Shown here piece after piece: positions 57,480 to 64,000 of a DNA stretch of 64,000 nucleotides. Source of the stretch: Maniola hyperantus. Taxonomy: Eukaryota; Arthropoda; Insecta; Lepidoptera; Nymphalidae. A model generated the notes under the pieces. That model had not been told where the DNA came from, did not search any database, and worked only from the letters and a program-made list of their open reading frames with translations. A program made the position numbers and the translations under genes. The stretch lies in contig NC_048544.1 in the NCBI RefSeq assembly GCF_902806685.2, positions 13,169,341-13,233,340 of the forward strand, given 5' to 3'. The stretch's first letter is position 1. Each line of letters begins with the position of its first letter.

Positions 57480-59685
57480 TGTGGTTTTATCCTACTGTTT
57501 CGTGCAAACAAAATCGAAAAACGATTCCGTAGGCAGAGGAAACTACCTATGTAGGTAGGTACGTGAATCTCCGCTAAACACAAAAGCTGTGTAAATAGAT
57601 ATAGTACGCCACAGGTCGAAATCTATCTTAAGCGTAAACTTCATGTGACCATACCCTCCCCTTACAACGGGACACTTCCCGGCTCTAATCGCAAAATATT
57701 CACTCGCGTATTGACAAAACGTGTCTGACTAACCGCGATTGTGTCCAAATCTCTGCTTGGATTAATGACATAGCTCGTAAATTCTGTAAAAACTAAAAAC
57801 TTACGTGATTTTACGTTCTCATGCTTCTTTGTTTTGTTTTTAACACAAAATGCTTAGTTTTGAATACCAATGTGTTTTGTTTTGCGTCGTACCTAATTAT
57901 TATAATGAGAACAGATTAATAAATAAATTAATCTTTTGTTGTTGTCCTATTCTGTATGAATGACGCAAATATGGCATTTTTATTGCTTTTTCGAGAGAAT
58001 ATCTTGTAACCTATTTTAATATTCACGTATACATATTTAGGCATTTTGTGGGTGCCAATACATAAGTCAAAACCGGAATGTATTTCGTCAATGTTGGACT
58101 TTAAGTCCAGTTAATTTTAATAATATTTGAGACGAAACGTGGGCGTTTAGTGAAACCTTTGTTAAAAAATAAGCGATTTTGTTGCCTACGGGTGTTTGTG
58201 CTTATCCGTAGGTATTCAGTTCGTATCCATGATTCTCGAAGTGGCCGTCACACAAAATACGTAGTGCGATTCATATTTTTTGACGGATCCGTGAAATTAT
58301 GGATGGGTGCACAAACGCCCTAAGCGACAAATTTATTTCATGTAGGACAAACTAGTCTCTGTGTCACGTCTGTGACTTTATCACTGCACTGGTTCGGAAA
58401 ACAGATTCTACTAAGATGAGCTGGCAAGAAACTCAAAAGCAGTTACTATTTTCAACACTATCTTGTGTTGTGGACAGCTGAAAGCTCAGCCGGTTCCTTG
58501 TACGCAACTTTGCTATTAAGGAATTATCAATTTTATGCACACTGTACGTGTCTGACATTGCTACATTTAGCTAATAAGACTAATATTTAAACGATTATAA
58601 AAATAAAAACAAATAAAAGCAGTTGTGCTATCCGTTTCACAATGTTCCCCGTGAAAAGGATTTTTATTTAATCTTTTGTGTGTTTTAGTCTTGATCATTT
58701 AGTTTAGTTTCTATTCATAACACTGAATAATGTCACAATACTCGTTTATATTACTTACATTATACATCAAAATTCATAATACATATTGTATTGTAACGTT
58801 TAACGTTTTATATAAACATACGTGTATGAATCAAATCAATCCAAAGAGTTGTTGCAGTTGAATATCAATTTGCTATTCTATTTTTAACATTACCACTTAC
58901 AATTTAAGATCTACAATTGCCAATCATGAAACTGATGTATGGAAATATTAGCAACACAGTATTGTAACGAGTGAGAGTGTATCAGGAAATGAATGAAAGA
59001 CTAACTCACCAGGTTACTAATACAGTCACGTAAATGCTTATGATTATGACGATAAAGTCCATAATGCAATGGAAAGGTTGTTTACTTTTTTTTGTGAATC
59101 CCTCGACCATGCATTTCCATTTTCACAGTACGTTGTTTTTAGTTTTTTTTCTATTGAAGTAAGTCAAGAGCGTGTCAGGGGCATCAGCTCAATAGTATTT
59201 TTTAATAATATGTTAGATTTCACGCTCTGTGAATTAAGTAATTTTCTATTAATTATTAGTACTTAGTCTTGTTATGTTAGTTTAATAATTAATATACCTT
59301 TATAGTTGTATTAAGCTTAACAAGAATTTACACATGTCACATGCCAGCATTTCATAAAAGCTCGCGTACTAAGCGCGTGTTTGGACGTTTGATAAAAAGA
59401 TAATGATTAATGACTAGTTGTCAAATACTGGATTATGTTGAAATGTTTAGTTTTCCACTAAAACACTGACTGATTAGTGATAACATAGAGAATCCTAAAC
59501 TACTGAAAAAAATTGGTAGTAGGTAGTTATGTTTATTATTATCCTAAAACAATCATGTATGTCATGGTCTCCTTCCAATTTTGTCTGTTTATTTATTTGG
59601 AAGTTTCCTTTTATATTATTACCTATCTTTTTTACATTATAGTATACATATTAATATAAATATTATGTAAAAAATATAGCTAGTA
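57480..59685. other. Unique AT-rich stretch without a gene
   Basis: I see only a short MITE end at 57600-57622 (tagtacgccacaggtcgaaa). No open frame has recognisable protein features. The longest open frame (59069-59266) is in AT-rich DNA without splice context. Confidence 0.5.
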
Positions 59686-59687
59686 TA

Positions 59688-59900
59688 CTAGCTGATGCCC
59701 GCGACTTCGTTCGCTTGGATTTAGGTTTGTTAAAATCCCGTGGGAACTGTTTAATTTTCCGGGATAAAAATTAGCCTATGTCACTCTCCTTTTTTTATAT
59801 CCGGTCCGGTCTTTGATTATACCTATCCATGCAAAAAATTACGTCGATCCGTTGCTCCGTTGCGACGTGATTGAAAGACAAACCAACAAACCAATATCTA
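59688..59900 (+). mobile_element. ctagctgatgcccgcgac-family repeat
   Basis: Copy with actagctgatgcccgcgact, the gttgctccgttgcgacgtga block and an insertion near 59790-59815 (ttatatccggtccggtc). Confidence 0.6.
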
Positions 59901-60013
59901 TTATATTATAAGAATTTTGAATCTTGGGTAGTGATAAATATAATTAAAACTTAAAATATAGTGCCAGCTTAGATGTCATAATGGAACGTGCTCTTCACAG
60001 TTTGACCGCATAG

Positions 60014-60187
60014 CAGCCCCCCAATTGTGTAAGAATAACCATTTCATGGCTATCGCAATCGTCAAGAAATTCTGCCCTTTGATTGGTTGATTCGCTGTTT
60101 ACATTTTTTCACAGCCAATCAAAGGGCAGAATTCTTGACGATTGCGATAGCCATGAAATGGTTATTCTTACACAATTGGGGGGCTGA
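60014..60187. mobile_element. Long near-perfect palindrome (young MITE)
   Basis: Arms of about 75 bases, cagccccccaattgtgtaag inward to ttctgccctttgattggttg, and their complement differ by one inserted base and about one substitution. The loop is about 20 bases. No coding capacity. Confidence 0.85.
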
Positions 60188-60721
60188 TGTTCAGTTATCT
60201 GCATAGATGCAACATTCTAGTTGACTGATCAATTAACAAAAACTTTCTCCCAAAACTTTCGTCGTCAGTCGACGTTCCGCCAGTTTTATAATTTTATGTA
60301 AAAGGTTACGTATTTAAAACAAAAGTTGATCACGAGAAGGCCTCATAAATAATCTTGGTTTTGTGTAATGTAATGAAATACCGATCGCGTCGGCTAACTT
60401 TTCCAAGATTGAAATAAGTAAAAACATTTTTTGTTCAAAATTGTTTTACGGTTCCGCACCTGAAGGGTTCCAATAAGACCCTATTACCAGAGATAATTCA
60501 TTACGTCTTGTAATAAATAATCTCTGCTATTAGCCACCGCTGTCCGTCCGTCTATCCGCCCTTCTGTCTGTTAGCGGCCTGAACCGTAAATAGGCAGGTA
60601 GAAAATTGAAATTTTCTCAGAATGTACCTATATTATGTTTCTATTGCCGCTATAACTAATAACAAATAATAAAAACCAAGATGGCGAATTTTAAAATAGA
60701 TAACCTAACCTAACCAAGTGC

Positions 60722-60840
60722 GGATTGGCAGACTTCACACATTATTGAGAACATTATGGAGAACTTTCAGGCATGCAGGTTTTCTCATCTTGAGAAAACC
60801 TGCATGCCTTCCTTCACCGTTAAAGCAAGTGGTATAATAC
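60722..60840 (-). mobile_element. tRNA-SINE 3' part with internal fold-back
   Basis: Reverse-orientation SINE body (cggattggcagacttcacac, ccttcaccgttaaagcaagt). A perfect hairpin, 19-bp arms with a 3-base loop, is at 60769-60809 where the SINE would read straight through. Confidence 0.7.
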
Positions 60841-60939
60841 CTATTATAATAAATGGTAATTGGTTAAAGCCCGAGATCGACCCCCGCCCCCATATCTCCC
60901 AAATAAGAGACCGAGACGACTACACGACTAAACATTCTA

Positions 60940-61165
60940 CAATATCTAAATATATAAAAGGAAAAGGTGACTGACTGACTGATCTATCAACGCACAGCTC
61001 AAACTACTGGACGGATCGTGCTGAAATTTGGCATGCAGATAGCTATTATGACGTAGGCATCCGCTAAGAAAGGATTTTTGAAAATTCAACTCTTGAGTGG
61101 GTGAAATAGGGGTTCGAAATTTTGTGTAGTCCACGCGGACGAAGTCGTGAGCATAAGCTAGTACT
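60940..61165 (-). mobile_element. ctagcttatgctcg-family retroposon
   Basis: Minus-orientation copy: aatatataaaaggaaaaggt and gactgactgactgatc at the left, agtcgtgagcataagctagt at the right. Confidence 0.75.
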
Positions 61166-61554
61166 ATATAGAATAGATAATAATAGATACAAGATTAAGT
61201 ACCTATATTCTGTTTGGTTCAGTTTGCTTGCTATATTGATTATTATCGGTCCTACCAGACTAGCCCTCCCGGGTAAGTATCCATTGCAAGACTCGGTGAA
61301 AGGCAGCTTGGGAAATGGTCGCACAATTTCGCGCTCAGAATAACGATGCTGTGTTCGTAAGACTTTTTGTTGCGCAACGTAACCTTGTGGGACTTCATGA
61401 GTAAAGACAACTGGATCGAGCAGTTCATTACACTTTATTGTTATGTCATGGGGAATTGATGGAATTATTTAACAAGCGACAGACAAACGATTCGAAACTG
61501 TTCTGGTTTTAAATTAAACTATTACTTAACTGTTTTTGAGCGATGATAATTAGG

Positions 61555-61694
61555 TACAGTACGCGGCAGAAAGTAATGTAATTACATCGACCTTTAGCGG
61601 ATTTGTACAGCATTGTCTCACAGATAGAACGCTCTACAAAGCTGAAATGTCATTCTGAAGGCCGATGTACATTACTTTCTTGCCGCTTACTGTA
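61555..61694. mobile_element. Hairpin MITE (tacagtacgcgg family), reduced
   Basis: Shorter member: acagtacgcggcagaaagta at one end and tactttcttgccgcttactg at the other, with part of the centre lost. Confidence 0.65.
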
Positions 61695-61959
61695 CCTATT
61701 TAGTTCCTTGCTGGGATCTCACGTGATGTTGCGTGACGATGTACCTAGTCTATGATGGACGCGGGCTATTGAGAGCGCAGTTTTTATATTACTAAACAGA
61801 TTCTACACGGCATCGTAGGTACACCGCTGAAGTTTTGTGGCTGAAGTCTAAAACCACTGAAACGCTTAACCGCTTGGTGGCTGCAGGAGGCAAGATGGTA
61901 ACTAAACTAGAGTGGAACCGGAATTTTTACAAAAACCACCGGAAAAGTCGCTGTATAAT

Positions 61960-62415
61960 ATTTTTAGGATTCCGTACCTCAAAAGGAAAAAGAACCCTTA
62001 TTATACTTATTATACTGCGTTGTCTGTCTGTCTGTCCGTCGACGTGTCTGTCAAGACAGGGAAATCAAAACCTATAAGGTAGGTACTTTCCGTTGAACTA
62101 GAATCACTTGGCAGCAGTGGCGTGCAAGGCATAGAGGCATAAATGCACTGTTTACCCCAGTTGTAATGGCTCAATGCATATTTTTCATTATGACCTGCCA
62201 GTAAATAGGTTCCTACCCAACTAATGCTTACCCTGGCTTCAAACACTGTGCACGCCACTGCTTGGCAGGTAGGTAGGTCAAGTAAAGGAAAAGATCACAG
62301 TCCTTAGATGGCTGGCGCTATCCGTCAGTGTTGCACATAAAAGTGTTGTACGATTGTATGCCATACGGAACCCTTCATGTGCGAGTCCGACTCGCGCTTG
62401 ACCGGTTTTTAATTT
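61960..62415 (+). repeat. Dispersed repeat split by the hAT-type MITE
   Basis: Begins taggattccgtacctcaaaa and ends cggaacccttcatgtgcgag and cttgaccggttttt. Related copies are at about 23640-23860, 33300-33590, 46680-47030 and 53390-53700. The MITE at 62115-62260 interrupts it. Confidence 0.65.
62115..62260 (+). mobile_element. hAT-type MITE with perfect 8-bp target duplication
   Basis: 146-bp element with ends cagtggcgtgca and tgcacgccactg, flanked by cttggcag at 62107-62114 and 62261-62268. The interior is nearly the same as the copy at 55149-55294. Confidence 0.92.
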
Positions 62416-63561
62416 TTAATATGAGAGTTAGTAGGTATTAAGTATTCAATTATGCGGAATGATAAAATCATAACAATGAGACTGTGAGTTCATTGTTCCA
62501 GTACCTACCTGTGCATGTGTGTGTGCATTAAAATAAAAACTATAGGTACCTACTTAGTCGAAATAAGTCAGGGTCACGGTCAGGTCATGGGTCTTAGTGG
62601 ATATAATGATTTATAGCATAGGCACTCCTTTTAGTCTTCTTCAAAAAAGGAGGAGCTTTTCAATTCGGCGCAAATATTTCACCGTCATTCATATTGGAAA
62701 CACCAAATCATTTTTATATAGAATAGACTAGGTATGAGCGTGTTTGATTAAGCATAGGTAGTCAAACCAAATCAAAGCAATTTTAAGTACCTACTCAATT
62801 CAATTCAATTAATTTATTTAATCGGACAACAAAAGAAGTATAGTAGGTACTAGTAGTTATTAGGTAGGTACTCGTAATACAACAAGAATTATTATAATGG
62901 TACATCCATGTATTAAATAGTTAGTATAACATAAATTCTTTCGTCGCGGTCCTTCGAGTTCACAGAAGTTTTTACTAGTTCATTTCCGCGATCAGCTGTT
63001 TGCAGGGTTTTCACATTGGTTCTCGTATCTCCCACGGGTATCACGCTTAAAATGTTAACATGTTGATTATTTTTTTGAATTATAGAAATCAGCTGCAGAT
63101 AAACTTCGCTAAACATACTTATATTTTGTCATTATCATTTTATAAAGATTAAAATATAATTTAGTTCACATCCTGTTCGACCACCATCCTACTAGAATTA
63201 ACGTAGGTTGCACGACCTTACCGGTTTGTTGGTCCAATTTACAAGTCTCAAATGTTAATTAGGCACATATCTTAAATACGAAATTCCATCGTCATAAAAC
63301 TACTGATTGTTATTTTATTTAAAACCTCTATAAAATGGTTTAAAAAAAATTAAGGCGATCTGACGCAAATCATAATAAATTAATGATGATAGAGCGCCAT
63401 ACATTTTGCCTTCACAGCTTCCCGTCCGCAAGCGCCTAGGACGCTTGCTATATCAATAGGTAAGTCAGAAGATCCAAAACGCACGAGAGTAGAAGGGATA
63501 GGCGCTTTACAATAATGTGACCCAAGTATCGTAGTATTACTCTTTTACACTTAGGTAGGTG
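62416..63561. other. AT-rich stretch without a gene
   Basis: Contains a dispersed fragment (ttcaaaaaaggaggagctttt, about 62638-62670), also found at 28285-28320. Otherwise it is unique. The frame at 62913-63116 has no recognisable features. Confidence 0.5.
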
Positions 63562-63881
63562 TAGTACGCGACAGGTCGAGATAGCAATCAGCAATCAGGG
63601 CGATTGTCTAAAACCTGCATCAATCATTATTACAATCTCAATTGTTTTGATTGGCTGAATTTGTGCGATTCTTCTTGCAACAATGAATTGTGGCCAATAG
63701 TGAGCGAGCATTAACCAATCAGAGATGATTGCGATCGTGACATTGTAGCTGTCAAACAACCGCGGTAGGGCCACTGGGTATCAGGGCAGGGGGGTCGCCC
63801 GCACACCCGCGCTCGCCCGAACCGGGTTAGCGCGGAGGTGGGGTGGAGTGTGTGGGACGGGACGTTTGTCGCGGACTATTG
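63562..63881. mobile_element. GC-rich hairpin MITE carrying a second MITE
   Basis: Outer ends agtacgcgacaggtcgagat and gtcgcggacta belong to the GC-rich family. Inside, about 63604-63755 is a different repeat (gattggctgaatttgtgcga, gacattgtagctgtca) also seen at 15780-15900 and 17325-17460. Confidence 0.65.
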
Positions 63882-64000
63882 GTATCATTGATTATGATTG
63901 AAAACGATTTTGCTTCCAATCGACCATTATATTTCCAGACCTATAGTCTCACTCAAACAGCTGAAGTTTCACTTTCATTTACGATTCGCAACAGGAAAGT

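Overview
The window is a piece of an insect nuclear genome, almost certainly from a moth or butterfly. Genes are split by introns, intergenic DNA is AT-rich, and the non-coding DNA is dense with repeat types typical of Lepidoptera. These include short retroposons that start near ctagcttatgctcgcgactt, Lep1-like Helitrons, RTE, CR1/Jockey and R1 LINE tails, tRNA-derived SINEs and several hairpin (MITE) families. No prokaryotic operon, CRISPR array or viral gene was seen.

Left part (1-12.4 kb): two tandem cytochrome P450 genes of the CYP3-clan type lie on the + strand (849-3116 and 9029-11238). Each has two exons, with the intron at the same place and phase, inside the heme-binding loop. The second P450 lies entirely inside the first intron of a three-exon minus-strand gene (5587-12184), which encodes a conserved protein of unknown function.

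Middle-left (12.4-20.8 kb): two minus-strand genes. One is a two-coding-exon BTB/POZ protein with a MATH-like front half (13658-15693). The other is a two-exon MADF-type DNA-binding protein with a BESS-like tail (18300-19655). Repeats and plain AT-rich DNA separate them.

Middle (20,860-44,846): one 24-kb + strand gene, eIF3a, the largest subunit of translation initiation factor 3. I could join 23 coding exons in phase into a 1203-residue protein with a PCI region, a long charged helical region and an Arg/Asp-rich repeat tail. Three of its charged-region exons have been partly duplicated in tandem inside the following intron. The most striking case is exon 11: six extra, almost identical 183-bp copies, each with its own splice acceptor and donor and each able to add 52 residues in frame. 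Exons 15 and 19 have older, decayed copies.

Right part (44.8-64 kb): no convincing coding exon. It holds repeats (hAT-type MITEs with exact 8-bp target duplications, hairpin elements, a Helitron, LINE and SINE copies) and unique AT-rich DNA. It may be intergenic or a long intron of a gene that continues beyond the window.

The genes do not form a pathway. The P450s are probable detoxification enzymes, eIF3a is housekeeping, and the BTB and MADF proteins are regulatory types. All protein calls are made by eye from motifs and splice logic; no database search was run.
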